54,209 nucleotides of DNA, from assembly GCA_905221435.1 (NCBI GenBank), contig CAJNDD010000012.1, positions 1 to 54,209 of the forward strand, written 5' to 3'. A program made the translations under genes and the position numbers. This DNA comes from a bacterium (GTDB taxonomy: Bacteria; Bacillota; Bacilli; Lactobacillales; Streptococcaceae). The notes beneath the pieces are model-generated. The model had not been told where the DNA came from. It did not search any database and was given only the letters and a program-made list of their open reading frames with translations. Of the stretch, positions 16,939-25,207 are shown in pieces; position 1 is the stretch's first letter; every line of letters begins with the position of its first letter.

Positions 16939-17044
16939 CTAGATATAGTCATCTAAGATGACGAATGTATAGGCGAGTTGATAAGGGAGACAACCTTTTC
17001 TCTCTTATCGGCGCTAGCATTTTACAAAAGAGGAGAAAATAACT

Positions 17045-17485
17045 ATGAAACTTCATGAATTAAAACCTGCAGAAGGTTCTCGTAAAGTACGTAACCGTGT
17101 TGGTCGTGGTACTTCATCAGGTAACGGTAAAACATCTGGTCGCGGTCAAAAAGGTCAAAAAGCTCGTAGCGGTGGCGGAGTTCGCCTTGGTTTTGAAGGT
17201 GGACAAACTCCATTGTTCCGTCGTCTTCCAAAACGTGGATTCACTAACATCAACGCTAAGGAATACGCAATTGTAAACCTTGACCAATTGAATGTCTTTG
17301 AAGATGGTACTGAAGTTACTCCAGTTGTTCTTATCGAAGCAGGAATTGTAAAGGCTGAAAAATCAGGTGTTAAAATTCTTGGTAACGGTGAGTTGACTAA
17401 GAAATTGTCTGTGAAAGCAGCTAAATTCTCTAAATCAGCTGAGGAAGCTATCACTGCTAAAGGTGGTTCAGTAGAAGTCATCTAA
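17045..17485 (+). CDS. rplO: 50S ribosomal protein L15
   Basis: 146 residues with the Gly/Arg-rich N-terminal extension ([20 protein letters not shown]) that threads into 23S rRNA. AGAGGAG lies upstream. secY follows after 12 bp. Confidence 0.98.
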   Translation: MKLHELKPAEGSRKVRNRVGRGTSSGNGKTSGRGQKGQKARSGGGVRLGFEGGQTPLFRRLPKRGFTNINAKEYAIVNLDQLNVFEDGTEVTPVVLIEAGIVKAEKSGVKILGNGELTKKLSVKAAKFSKSAEEAITAKGGSVEVI

Positions 17486-17497
17486 GAGAGGTGACCT

Positions 17498-18808
17498 ATG
17501 TTTTTTAAATTATTAAAAGAGGCTCTCAAGGTTAAACAAGTTCGATCAAAAATTCTCTTTACGATTTTTATCATTCTTGTTTTCCGTATTGGGACAAGTA
17601 TCACTGTTCCAGGTGTGAATGCAAAAAGTTTAGAAGCTCTCAGCGGTTTATCTTTCTTGAACATGCTTAGTCTTGTTTCAGGGAATGCCATGAAGAACTT
17701 CTCCGTTTTTGCACTCGGGGTAAGTCCGTATATCACTGCTTCAATCGTTGTCCAATTGCTACAAATGGATATTTTACCGAAGTTTGTAGAATGGGGCAAA
17801 CAAGGGGAAGTAGGACGGAGAAAATTGAACCAAGCGACTCGCTATATTGCGCTTGCACTTGCTTTTGTACAATCAGTGGGTATTACAGCTGGTTTTAACA
17901 CTCTTTCGGGTGCGAAGTTATTGACAACTGACCTTACACCACAAGTTTTTGTTACGATTGGTATTATTCTTACTGCTGGAAGTATGATTGTGACTTGGCT
18001 AGGGGAACAAATTACTGATAAGGGATATGGTAATGGAGTGTCTATGATTATCTTTGCAGGGATTGTAGCCTCAATCCCAGAGATGATTCATAGCATCTAT
18101 GTTGACTATTTTGTCAATGTTCCAAGTAGTCGTTTTAATTCGTCTATAATCTTTGTCGCTATCCTAGTCGTCGCTGTTTTGTTGATTATCTATTTTACAA
18201 CATATGTACAGCAAGCAGAATATAAAATTCCAATTCAATATACAAAACTTGCTCAAGGTGCTCCATCCAGCTCTTATCTTCCTTTGAAGGTCAATCCTGC
18301 TGGTGTTATCCCAGTTATCTTTGCAAGTTCGATTACAGCTGCGCCAGCAGCCATTTTCCAATTTGTAAGTGCCATGGGTTATAATGCATCTTGGGTACGA
18401 ACAGCCCAGTCGCTTCTTGCGACAACAACCATTAGTGGTATCTTTACCTATGCTCTCTTGATTATTCTCTTTACTTTCTTTTATACATTTGTACAAATCA
18501 ATCCTGAAAAAACAGCAGAGAATTTACAAAAGAGTGGAGCCTATATCCATGGTGTTCGTCCAGGTAAAGGTACTGAAGAGTTTATGTCAAAACTTCTTCG
18601 TCGCCTTGCAACCGTTGGCTCCCTTTTCCTAGGGGTCATTTCCATCATGCCAATTGTAGCAAAAGATGTTTTTGGACTTTCAGAAGCCGTTGCTTTTGGG
18701 GGAACTAGCCTTTTGATTATCATTTCGACAGGAATTGAGGGAATCAAACAGTTGGAAGGTTATCTATTGAAACGAAAATATGTTGGTTTCATGAATACAA
18801 CAGAATAG
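17498..18808 (+). CDS. secY: Preprotein translocase subunit SecY
   Basis: 436 residues, ten transmembrane segments; the SecYEG channel. Recognisable signatures are GVSPYITASIVVQLLQM (plug and TM2 region), GNGVSMIIFAGI, and the cytoplasmic loop GVRPGKGTEEF. AGAGGTG serves as ribosome binding site. It occupies the standard site at the end of the spc operon. The 160-bp gap to adk shows no clear promoter or terminator. Confidence 0.98.
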   Translation: MFFKLLKEALKVKQVRSKILFTIFIILVFRIGTSITVPGVNAKSLEALSGLSFLNMLSLVSGNAMKNFSVFALGVSPYITASIVVQLLQMDILPKFVEWGKQGEVGRRKLNQATRYIALALAFVQSVGITAGFNTLSGAKLLTTDLTPQVFVTIGIILTAGSMIVTWLGEQITDKGYGNGVSMIIFAGIVASIPEMIHSIYVDYFVNVPSSRFNSSIIFVAILVVAVLLIIYFTTYVQQAEYKIPIQYTKLAQGAPSSSYLPLKVNPAGVIPVIFASSITAAPAAIFQFVSAMGYNASWVRTAQSLLATTTISGIFTYALLIILFTFFYTFVQINPEKTAENLQKSGAYIHGVRPGKGTEEFMSKLLRRLATVGSLFLGVISIMPIVAKDVFGLSEAVAFGGTSLLIIISTGIEGIKQLEGYLLKRKYVGFMNTTE

Positions 18809-18968
18809 AAGCAAATCTTGTTCGACAGAGAATAAGATGGCTCAGAGAGTGGAGTATGAAGGTCTATCTATCAGAGAGATTTTCGTCTCCCCTCTTCTAT
18901 TTTGTTTTTAAATAGGGGTTGAAACAAATTTCTGCTTCTATTTAAATACAAAATAAGGAGATCCTATC

Positions 18969-19607
18969 ATGAATCTTTTGATTATGGGCTTACCTGGAGC
19001 AGGTAAGGGAACGCAAGCGGCTAAAATTGTAGAGCAATTCCACGTGGCACACATTTCAACTGGAGATATGTTCCGTGCTGCTATGGCAAATCAAACTGAA
19101 ATGGGTGTACTTGCGAAGTCATACATTGACAAAGGCGAGTTGGTTCCAGATGAAGTTACAAATGGAATTGTTAAAGAACGCCTTTCACAGAATGATATCA
19201 AAGAAACAGGTTTCTTGTTGGATGGTTACCCACGCACAATTGAACAAGCCCATGCTTTAGACAAAACATTGGCTGAACTTGGTATTGAACTTGAAGGTGT
19301 GATTAATATCGAAGTGAACCCAGATTGTCTCTTGGAACGTTTGAGCGGCCGTATTATCCACCGCGAAACAGGTGAAACCTTCCACAAAGTTTTCAACCCA
19401 CCAGTTGACTACAAAGAAGAAGATTACTACCAACGTGAAGATGACAAACCTGAGACTGTTAAGCGTCGTCTGGATGTGAATATCGCACAAGGTGAACCAA
19501 TCATTGCTCACTATCGTGCTAAAGGTTTGGTTCACGATATCGAAGGAAATCAAGATATCAACGATGTGTTTAAAGATATCGAAAAAGTATTGACAAATTT
19601 GAAATAA
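18969..19607 (+). CDS. adk: Adenylate kinase
   Basis: 212 residues. P-loop [10 protein letters not shown] at residues 7-16, the [10 protein letters not shown] motif, and a LID domain (about 125-165, [19 protein letters not shown]) without the four zinc cysteines seen in bacilli, as usual in streptococci. It catalyses AMP + ATP = 2 ADP. AAGGAG lies upstream. It ends 117 bp before infA. Confidence 0.97.
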   Translation: MNLLIMGLPGAGKGTQAAKIVEQFHVAHISTGDMFRAAMANQTEMGVLAKSYIDKGELVPDEVTNGIVKERLSQNDIKETGFLLDGYPRTIEQAHALDKTLAELGIELEGVINIEVNPDCLLERLSGRIIHRETGETFHKVFNPPVDYKEEDYYQREDDKPETVKRRLDVNIAQGEPIIAHYRAKGLVHDIEGNQDINDVFKDIEKVLTNLK

Positions 19608-19621
19608 AGCGTTTTTCACAC

Positions 19622-19650
19622 TTGCAAAAAATCGCTACAAATGTTATACT
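19622..19650 (+). promoter_or_regulatory. Internal promoter for infA-rpmJ-rpsM-rpsK-rpoA-rplQ
   Basis: TTGCAA (19622-19627), 17-bp spacer, extended -10 TGT-TATACT (19642-19650). It resembles the S10 promoter at 7579 in both hexamers, suggesting independent, growth-linked transcription of the alpha operon. Confidence 0.7.
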
Positions 19651-19674
19651 GAGATAGTCTGACTTATAATTGTT

Positions 19675-19692
19675 GCCTCTGTTTTCAGAGGC
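19675..19692 (+). promoter_or_regulatory. Hairpin in the infA leader
   Basis: GCCTCTG (19675-19681), a TTTT loop and CAGAGGC (19686-19692) lie about 20 nt after the predicted start and 32 nt before the infA start. A possible 5' stabilising or regulatory stem. Confidence 0.5.
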
Positions 19693-19723
19693 ATCGAATC
19701 GAAATTTATGGAGGTGCTTTTGC

Positions 19724-19942
19724 GTGGCAAAAGACGATGTGATTGAAGTTGAAGGCAAAGTAGTTGATACAATGCCTAACGCAATGTTTACGGTTGAACT
19801 TGAAAATGGACATCAGATTTTAGCAACAGTTTCTGGTAAAATTCGTAAAAACTATATTCGTATTTTAGCGGGAGATCGTGTTACTGTCGAGATGAGTCCA
19901 TATGACTTGACACGTGGACGTATCACTTACCGCTTTAAATAA
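19724..19942 (+). CDS. infA: Translation initiation factor IF-1
   Basis: 72 residues, the invariable IF-1 length, from GTG 19724 ([16 protein letters not shown]) with GGAGG at 19710-19714. The S1-type OB fold is recognisable ([26 protein letters not shown]). A longer frame beginning further upstream is discarded because it would read through the leader hairpin and lacks conservation. It is the first gene behind the internal promoter. Confidence 0.97.
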   Translation: MAKDDVIEVEGKVVDTMPNAMFTVELENGHQILATVSGKIRKNYIRILAGDRVTVEMSPYDLTRGRITYRFK

Positions 19943-19966
19943 TCGAAAAACTTGGAGGGATAAGAA

Positions 19967-20083
19967 ATGAAAGTAAGACCATCGGTCAAACCAATTTGCG
20001 AATACTGTAAAGTAATTCGTCGTAATGGCCGTGTTATGGTAATTTGCCCAGCAAATCCAAAACACAAACAACGTCAAGGATAA
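19967..20083 (+). CDS. rpmJ: 50S ribosomal protein L36
   Basis: 38 residues ([20 protein letters not shown]...HKQRQG). It has the zinc-binding C-x2-C...C...H set ([12 protein letters not shown]), so it is the zinc-dependent form. GGAGGG lies upstream of ATG 19967. Between infA and rpsM, as in all Firmicutes. Confidence 0.97.
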
Positions 20084-20100
20084 GATAGAAAGGAGAAAAC

Positions 20101-20466
20101 ATGGCTCGTATTGCTGGAGTTGACATTCCAAATGACAAACGCGTAGTAATCTCATTGACTTACGTTTATGGTATCGGACTTGCAACATCTAAGAAAATTT
20201 TGGCTGCTGCTGGAATCTCAGAAGATGTTCGTGTACGTGACCTTACATCAGATCAAGAAGATGCTATCCGTCGTGAAGTGGATGCAATCAAAGTTGAAGG
20301 TGACCTTCGTCGTGAAGTAAACTTGAACATCAAACGTTTGATGGAAATCGGTTCATACCGTGGTATTCGTCACCGTCGTGGACTTCCTGTCCGTGGACAA
20401 AACACTAAAAACAATGCTCGCACTCGTAAAGGTAAAGCTGTTGCGATTGCTGGTAAGAAAAAATAA
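20101..20466 (+). CDS. rpsM: 30S ribosomal protein S13
   Basis: 121 residues ([20 protein letters not shown]..., [19 protein letters not shown]). The helix-two-turn-helix N-terminus and basic C-terminal tail contact the P-site tRNA and bridge B1. AAAGGAG lies upstream. Confidence 0.98.
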
Positions 20467-20483
20467 TATAGGAGGTAAAAGTC

Positions 20484-20867
20484 TTGGCTAAACCAACACG
20501 TAAACGTCGTGTGAAAAAGAATATCGAATCTGGTATTGCTCATATTCACGCTACATTTAATAACACTATTGTTATGATTACTGATGTGCATGGTAATGCA
20601 ATCGCTTGGTCATCAGCTGGTGCTCTTGGTTTCAAAGGTTCTCGTAAATCTACACCATTCGCTGCTCAAATGGCTTCTGAAGCTGCTGCTAAATCTGCAC
20701 AAGAACACGGTCTTAAATCAGTTGAAGTTACTGTAAAAGGTCCAGGTTCTGGTCGTGAGTCAGCTATTCGTGCGCTTGCTGCCGCTGGTCTTGAAGTAAC
20801 AGCAATTCGTGATGTGACTCCAGTGCCACACAATGGTGCTCGTCCTCCAAAACGTCGCCGTGTATAA
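20484..20867 (+). CDS. rpsK: 30S ribosomal protein S11
   Basis: 127 residues, start at the rare codon TTG 20484, positioned 7 bp after GGAGG (20471-20475); the product begins [16 protein letters not shown], as in other S11 proteins, so the TTG start is convincing. S11 lies on the 30S platform at the E site. rpoA follows after 42 bp. Confidence 0.96.
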
Positions 20868-20909
20868 TCATTGCATTACACTGCTTTTCGTTTAAGAGGG
20901 AGTAACTAA

Positions 20910-21845
20910 ATGATCGAGTTTGAAAAACCAAATATAACAAAAATTGATGAAAATAAAGATTATGGCAAGTTTGTAATCGAACCACTTGAACGTGGCTACG
21001 GTACAACTCTTGGTAACTCTCTTCGTCGTGTACTACTAGCTTCTCTACCAGGAGCGGCAGTGACATCTATCAACATTGAAGGTGTCTTGCATGAGTTCGA
21101 CACAGTTCCAGGTGTTCGTGAAGATGTGATGCAAATCATTCTGAACATTAAAGGGATTGCAGTGAAATCATACGTTGAAGACGAAAAAATCATTGAGCTT
21201 GACGTTGAAGGTCCTGCTGAAATTACAGCTGGAGACATTTTGACTGACAGTGATATTGAAATTGTAAATCCAGATCATTATCTCTTTACAATCAGTGAAG
21301 GTTCTTCTCTAAAAGCGACAATGACTGTTAACAGTGGTCGTGGATATGTACCTGCTGATGAAAACAAAAAAGATAATGCACCAGTTGGAACACTTGCTGT
21401 AGATTCTATTTATACACCAGTTACAAAAGTCAACTATCAAGTTGAACCTGCTCGTGTAGGTAGCAACGATGGCTTTGACAAATTAACCCTTGAAATCTTG
21501 ACTAATGGAACAATTATTCCAGAAGATGCTTTAGGGCTTTCAGCACGTATCTTGACAGAACATCTTGATTTGTTTACAAATCTTACTGAGATTGCTAAGT
21601 CAACTGAGGTGATGAAAGAAGCTGATACTGAATCAGACGATCGTATTTTGGATCGTACGATTGAGGAACTGGACTTGTCTGTGCGTTCATACAACTGTTT
21701 GAAACGTGCCGGTATCAACACTGTGCATGATTTGACAGAAAAATCTGAAGCAGAGATGATGAAAGTACGAAATCTTGGACGTAAGAGTTTGGAAGAAGTG
21801 AAACTCAAACTCATTGATTTGGGTCTTGGATTAAAAGATAAATAA
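20910..21845 (+). CDS. rpoA: DNA-directed RNA polymerase subunit alpha
   Basis: 311 residues. The N-terminal dimerisation domain (1-230; [20 protein letters not shown]) and the C-terminal domain (about 245-311; [20 protein letters not shown], then [12 protein letters not shown]) that binds UP elements and activators are both present. AGAGGGAG lies upstream. It is cotranscribed with rplQ, 11 bp downstream. Confidence 0.98.
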   Translation: MIEFEKPNITKIDENKDYGKFVIEPLERGYGTTLGNSLRRVLLASLPGAAVTSINIEGVLHEFDTVPGVREDVMQIILNIKGIAVKSYVEDEKIIELDVEGPAEITAGDILTDSDIEIVNPDHYLFTISEGSSLKATMTVNSGRGYVPADENKKDNAPVGTLAVDSIYTPVTKVNYQVEPARVGSNDGFDKLTLEILTNGTIIPEDALGLSARILTEHLDLFTNLTEIAKSTEVMKEADTESDDRILDRTIEELDLSVRSYNCLKRAGINTVHDLTEKSEAEMMKVRNLGRKSLEEVKLKLIDLGLGLKDK

Positions 21846-21856
21846 AGGAGGAATAC

Positions 21857-22243
21857 ATGGCTTACCGTAAACTAGGACGCACTAGCTCACAACGTAAAGC
21901 AATGCTTCGCGATTTGACAACTGACCTTTTGATCAACGAATCAATCGTGACAACTGAAGCTCGTGCTAAAGAAATCCGTAAAACTGTTGAAAAAATGATT
22001 ACTCTAGGTAAACGTGGTGATTTGCATGCACGTCGTCAAGCAGCTGCTTTCGTACGTAATGAAATCGCATCTGAAAACTATGATGAAGCAACTGATAAGT
22101 ACACTTCTACTACAGCACTTCAAAAATTGTTCTCAGAAATCGCACCTCGTTATGCTGAACGTAACGGTGGATACACTCGTATCCTTAAAACTGAACCACG
22201 TCGTGGTGATGCTGCGCCAATGGCGATCATCGAATTAGTATAA
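21857..22243 (+). CDS. rplQ: 50S ribosomal protein L17
   Basis: 128 residues ([19 protein letters not shown]..., [20 protein letters not shown]). L17 lies around the tunnel exit. AAAGGAGG lies upstream. It is the last gene of the cluster, followed by a structured region and a strong terminator. Confidence 0.98.
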   Translation: MAYRKLGRTSSQRKAMLRDLTTDLLINESIVTTEARAKEIRKTVEKMITLGKRGDLHARRQAAAFVRNEIASENYDEATDKYTSTTALQKLFSEIAPRYAERNGGYTRILKTEPRRGDAAPMAIIELV

Positions 22244-22259
22244 AATCATCAATTTTGTT

Positions 22260-22347
22260 GAGTGTTATGATGATGGAGTCTTGTGCTCTTAGTCTAGCTC
22301 TGGTCTACCGCTGGGACTTCGGTCCTAGCGGGAACACTCATCATCAT
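22260..22347 (+). promoter_or_regulatory. Structured RNA region downstream of rplQ
   Basis: GAGTGTT (22260-22266) pairs with AACACTC (22333-22339). Inside it is a 10-bp UUCG-capped hairpin, CCGCTGGGAC and GTCCTAGCGG (22308-22331). The adjoining ATGATGAT (22267-22274) and ATCATCAT (22340-22347) can pair instead, an alternative fold that excludes the first. Possible 3' stability element or regulatory RNA; family not recognised. Confidence 0.5.
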
Positions 22348-22359
22348 TTGATAGGGTAG

Positions 22360-22417
22360 ACGCTTGTTTACGAAATTGTTTTTTGTTTAAGAACAACTTC
22401 GTAAGCAGGCGTTTTTT
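22360..22417 (+). terminator. Terminator of the S10-spc-alpha cluster
   Basis: A 21-bp stem with some G-T pairs (22360-22380 with 22392-22412) is followed by GTTTTTTAG. It is long and nearly perfect, so it should be efficient. Confidence 0.88.
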
Positions 22418-22436
22418 AGTATTTTCTATGGAAATG

Positions 22437-22445
22437 TGCTATACT
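22437..22445 (+). promoter_or_regulatory. Extended -10 of the ACT-domain gene
   Basis: TGC-TATACT at 22437-22445, about 60 bp before the start at 22507. No convincing -35 is seen, as is common with extended -10 promoters. Confidence 0.55.
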
Positions 22446-22506
22446 AGGGGAAAAGAAAATCAAAAACGTTCAGGTTTTCTAAAAATCGTAGAATGGGAGT
22501 CTAAAG

Positions 22507-22773
22507 ATGAAGGCTATTATTACAGTGGTTGGCAAGGACAAGGCTGGTATTGTTGCAGGCGTGTCTACTAAGATTGCAGAGTTGGGGTTGAATATTGACG
22601 ATATTTCTCAGACGGTGTTGGATGAATACTTTACCATGATGGCGGTCGTTTCTAGTAACGAAAAACAGGATTTCACTTATCTACGAAATGAGTTTGAAAC
22701 TTTCGGTCAGACCTTGAATGTCAAAATCAATATTCAAAGTGCGGCGATTTTTGACGCTATGTATAATATCTAG
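22507..22773 (+). CDS. ACT-domain protein (GcvR/UPF0237-like)
   Basis: 88 residues, essentially one ACT domain: MKAIITVVGKDKAGIVAGVS..., DDISQTVLDEYFTMMAVV. Stand-alone ACT proteins of this group are thought to bind a small ligand and act as regulators. GGGAG lies upstream. It is 9 bp from the UPF0210 gene, and this pair is conserved across many Firmicutes, suggesting a joint function. Ligand unknown. Confidence 0.9.
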   Translation: MKAIITVVGKDKAGIVAGVSTKIAELGLNIDDISQTVLDEYFTMMAVVSSNEKQDFTYLRNEFETFGQTLNVKINIQSAAIFDAMYNI

Positions 22774-22782
22774 GAGGTGGCT

Positions 22783-24120
22783 ATGGATATTAGACAAGTT
22801 ACAGAAACCATTGCCATGATCGAGGAGCAGAACTTCGATATCAGAACCATCACCATGGGGATTTCCCTTTTGGACTGTATTGATCCAGATATCAATCGTG
22901 CTGCTGAAAAGATTTACCAAAAAATCACCACTAAAGCTGCAAATCTAGTGGCTGTGGGAGATGAAATTGCTGCAGAACTTGGGATTCCTATTGTTAATAA
23001 ACGGGTATCGGTGACTCCGATTTCTTTAATTGGTGCTGCGACTGATGCGACAGACTATCTTGTTTTGGCAAAGGCTCTTGATAGGGCTGCTAAGGAGATC
23101 GGTGTTGACTTTATTGGTGGATTCTCAGCTTTGGTACAAAAAGGCTACCAAAAAGGAGATGAAATTCTCATCAATTCTATCCCACGCGCTCTAGCTGAGA
23201 CAGACAAGGTTTGTTCGTCCGTCAATATCGGCTCGACCAAGTCAGGTATCAACATGACTGCGGTCGCTGATATGGGACGTATCATCAAGGAAACAGCTGC
23301 GCTATCAGATATGGGTGCGGCCAAGTTGGTCGTATTTGCCAATGCTGTTGAGGACAATCCTTTTATGGCAGGGGCCTTTCATGGTGTTGGCGAAGCAGAT
23401 GTTATCATCAATGTCGGGGTTTCGGGTCCTGGTGTGGTCAAGCGTGCCTTGGAAAAGGTTCGTGGACAGAGCTTTGATGTAGTAGCGGAAACAGTCAAGA
23501 AAACGGCCTTTAAAATTACTCGTATCGGTCAGTTGGTTGGGAAAATGGCGAGTGAACGCCTTGGTGTTGACTTTGGAATTGTCGACCTAAGCTTGGCGCC
23601 TACTCCTGCAGTTGGTGATTCTGTGGCACGTGTCCTTGAGGAAATGGGATTAGAAACAGTTGGTACGCATGGGACGACGGCTGCCCTCGCTCTTTTGAAT
23701 GACCAAGTTAAGAAGGGCGGAGTGATGGCTTGTAACCAAGTCGGTGGCTTGTCAGGTGCTTTTATCCCCGTTTCTGAAGATGAGGGGATGATTGCTGCGG
23801 TGCAAGATGGCTCTCTGAATTTAGAGAAACTAGAGGCCATGACGGCTATCTGTTCTGTCGGGCTGGATATGATTGCCATTCCGGAAGATACGCCTGCTGA
23901 GACCATTGCGGCTATGATTGCGGATGAGGCGGCAATTGGTGTTATTAACATGAAAACGACAGCTGTTCGTATTATTCCAAAGGGAAAAGAAGGCGATATG
24001 ATTGAGTTTGGAGGCTTGCTAGGGACGGCTCCAGTGATGAAAGTCAACGGGGCTTCGTCTGTTGATTTCATTTCTCGCGGTGGGCAAATCCCAGCTCCAA
24101 TCCATAGTTTTAAAAATTAA
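22783..24120 (+). CDS. UPF0210 / DUF711 family protein
   Basis: 445 residues from ATG 22783, which has AGGAGG at the right distance; GTG 22777 lies in the ribosome binding site and is rejected. It begins [20 protein letters not shown] and contains glycine-rich segments ([32 protein letters not shown]). It is a soluble cytoplasmic protein of a conserved family with structural relation to glycyl-radical-type barrels but no established activity. Coupled to the ACT gene. Confidence 0.92.
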   Translation: MDIRQVTETIAMIEEQNFDIRTITMGISLLDCIDPDINRAAEKIYQKITTKAANLVAVGDEIAAELGIPIVNKRVSVTPISLIGAATDATDYLVLAKALDRAAKEIGVDFIGGFSALVQKGYQKGDEILINSIPRALAETDKVCSSVNIGSTKSGINMTAVADMGRIIKETAALSDMGAAKLVVFANAVEDNPFMAGAFHGVGEADVIINVGVSGPGVVKRALEKVRGQSFDVVAETVKKTAFKITRIGQLVGKMASERLGVDFGIVDLSLAPTPAVGDSVARVLEEMGLETVGTHGTTAALALLNDQVKKGGVMACNQVGGLSGAFIPVSEDEGMIAAVQDGSLNLEKLEAMTAICSVGLDMIAIPEDTPAETIAAMIADEAAIGVINMKTTAVRIIPKGKEGDMIEFGGLLGTAPVMKVNGASSVDFISRGGQIPAPIHSFKN

Positions 24121-24136
24121 TAAAAAAGAGAGAAGA

Positions 24137-24169
24137 TTTAAGTTGAGTTTAAGGATGACTGTGTATACT
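24137..24169 (+). promoter_or_regulatory. CiaR-dependent promoter of csRNA 1
   Basis: The direct repeat TTTAAG-N5-TTTAAG (24137-24142, 24148-24153) is a perfect CiaR site. It is followed after exactly 10 bp by the -10 TATACT (24164-24169). The CiaRH two-component system activates such promoters in Mitis-group streptococci. Confidence 0.88.
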
Positions 24170-24175
24170 ATAATC

Positions 24176-24268
24176 ATTAAATAAAGACCTCCTAACTTTA
24201 TTTAATAGAAATCCTAAACTTTTTCATAATAATCTCCTAGGGAAGCTACCATGAGGGTAGCTTTTCTT
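24176..24268 (+). ncRNA. CiaR-controlled small RNA (csRNA family), copy 1
   Basis: A transcript of about 90 nt from near 24176. The 5' hairpin ATTAAATAAAG...CTTTATTTAAT is followed by a single-stranded pyrimidine-rich segment containing CATAATAATCTCCTA, and ends in a terminator, AAGCTACC / GGTAGCTT plus T-run (24243-24267). The UCUCC core is complementary to Shine-Dalgarno sequences. csRNAs in pneumococcus repress comC and other targets. This is one of four in the window. Confidence 0.88.
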
Positions 24269-24325
24269 TTGGGTAATTTATAAATGTTGGCTTTGCTTTT
24301 GAAAGCCGAATATTTCTTTGATCCA

Positions 24326-24334
24326 TGATATAAT
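24326..24334 (+). promoter_or_regulatory. Extended -10 promoter of the phosphatase gene
   Basis: TGA-TATAAT at 24326-24334, 22 bp before ATG 24357 and followed by GGAGGA (24345-24350). Confidence 0.75.
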
Positions 24335-24356
24335 AGAAGAAAATGGAGGATAGAAA

Positions 24357-25049
24357 ATGTCTAAAGTAAGATTGTACTTGGTCCGTCATGGGAAAACGAT
24401 GTTTAACACCATTGGACGTGCTCAAGGATGGAGTGATACACCTCTGACTGCAGAAGGTGAGTTGGGAATCCATGAACTGGGAATTGGCTTGAGAGAGTCT
24501 GGCTTGCAGTTTGACCGCGCTTATTCCAGCGATTCAGGGCGCACCATTCAAACTATGGGAATTATCCTAGAAGAACTTGGCCTACAGGGGAAAATCCCTT
24601 ACCGCATGGACAAGCGAATCCGTGAGTGGTGCTTTGGCAGTTTTGATGGGGCCTATGATGGGGACCTCTTTATGGGCTTGATTCCGAGAATTTTCAATGT
24701 GGACCATGTTCACCAATTGTCTTATGCTGAACTGGCTGAGGGTTTGGTAGAGGTTGATACAGCTGGCTGGGCTGAAGGTTGGGAAAAACTCAGTGGTCGA
24801 ATCAAGGAAGGCTTTGAAGCGATTGCCAAAGAAATGGAAGAACAAGGTGGGGGCAATGCTCTCGTCGTAAGCCATGGAATGACCATTGGGACCATTGTTT
24901 ATTTGATTAATGGTATGCATCCGCATGGCCTCGATAATGGTAGCGTGACGATTCTTGAATATGAGGACGGCCAGTTTAGCGTTGAGGTTGTTGGTGACCG
25001 TAGTTATCGAGAGCTCGGACGTGAGAAGATGGAAGAAATAAAAAATTGA
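24357..25049 (+). CDS. Histidine phosphatase (phosphoglycerate mutase family)
   Basis: 230 residues. Catalytic RHG motif VRHGKTMFN (about residues 9-17), arginine segment YSSDSGRTIQT, acid/base region REWCFGSFDG and the second histidine VVSHGMTIG (about 171-179). The insert between them is larger than in true glycolytic mutases, so it is more likely a phosphatase of this superfamily. Monocistronic, with its own promoter and terminator. Confidence 0.88.
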   Translation: MSKVRLYLVRHGKTMFNTIGRAQGWSDTPLTAEGELGIHELGIGLRESGLQFDRAYSSDSGRTIQTMGIILEELGLQGKIPYRMDKRIREWCFGSFDGAYDGDLFMGLIPRIFNVDHVHQLSYAELAEGLVEVDTAGWAEGWEKLSGRIKEGFEAIAKEMEEQGGGNALVVSHGMTIGTIVYLINGMHPHGLDNGSVTILEYEDGQFSVEVVGDRSYRELGREKMEEIKN

Positions 25050-25055
25050 TAGAAG

Positions 25056-25082
25056 TTAGCTCCGATTAGGAGCTAATTTTTT
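25056..25082 (+). terminator. Terminator after the phosphatase gene
   Basis: TTAGCTCC (25056-25063) and GGAGCTAA (25069-25076) with a 5-nt loop, then TTTTTT. Confidence 0.9.
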
Positions 25083-25170
25083 CCTGTTAAATAAGATGGA
25101 TTTGCGACTCAGTATTTCTTGTTATCCAAGTCTAAAAGAACATTTCTCGTCTTTCAAATTCCCTCAAAAA

Positions 25171-25179
25171 TGGTATAAT
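25171..25179 (+). promoter_or_regulatory. leuS promoter (extended -10)
   Basis: TGG-TATAAT at 25171-25179, 28 bp before the leuS ATG. No T-box leader is present, since the untranslated region is only about 20 nt. Confidence 0.8.
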
Positions 25180-25207
25180 AGTAACATCATAAAATTGGAG
25201 AGAGACC

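Noticed and set aside
22777..22782. GTG start of the UPF0210 gene
   Set aside because: It overlaps the AGGAGG ribosome binding site that serves ATG 22783.
23529..24071. 180-codon minus-strand frame inside the UPF0210 gene
   Set aside because: Shadow of a conserved gene; Ser/Pro/Ile-rich low-information product and no ribosome binding site.
25080..25207. T-box leader upstream of leuS
   Set aside because: No T-box sequence (TGGnACCGCG type), no anticodon-like specifier stem, and the promoter leaves a leader of only about 20 nt.
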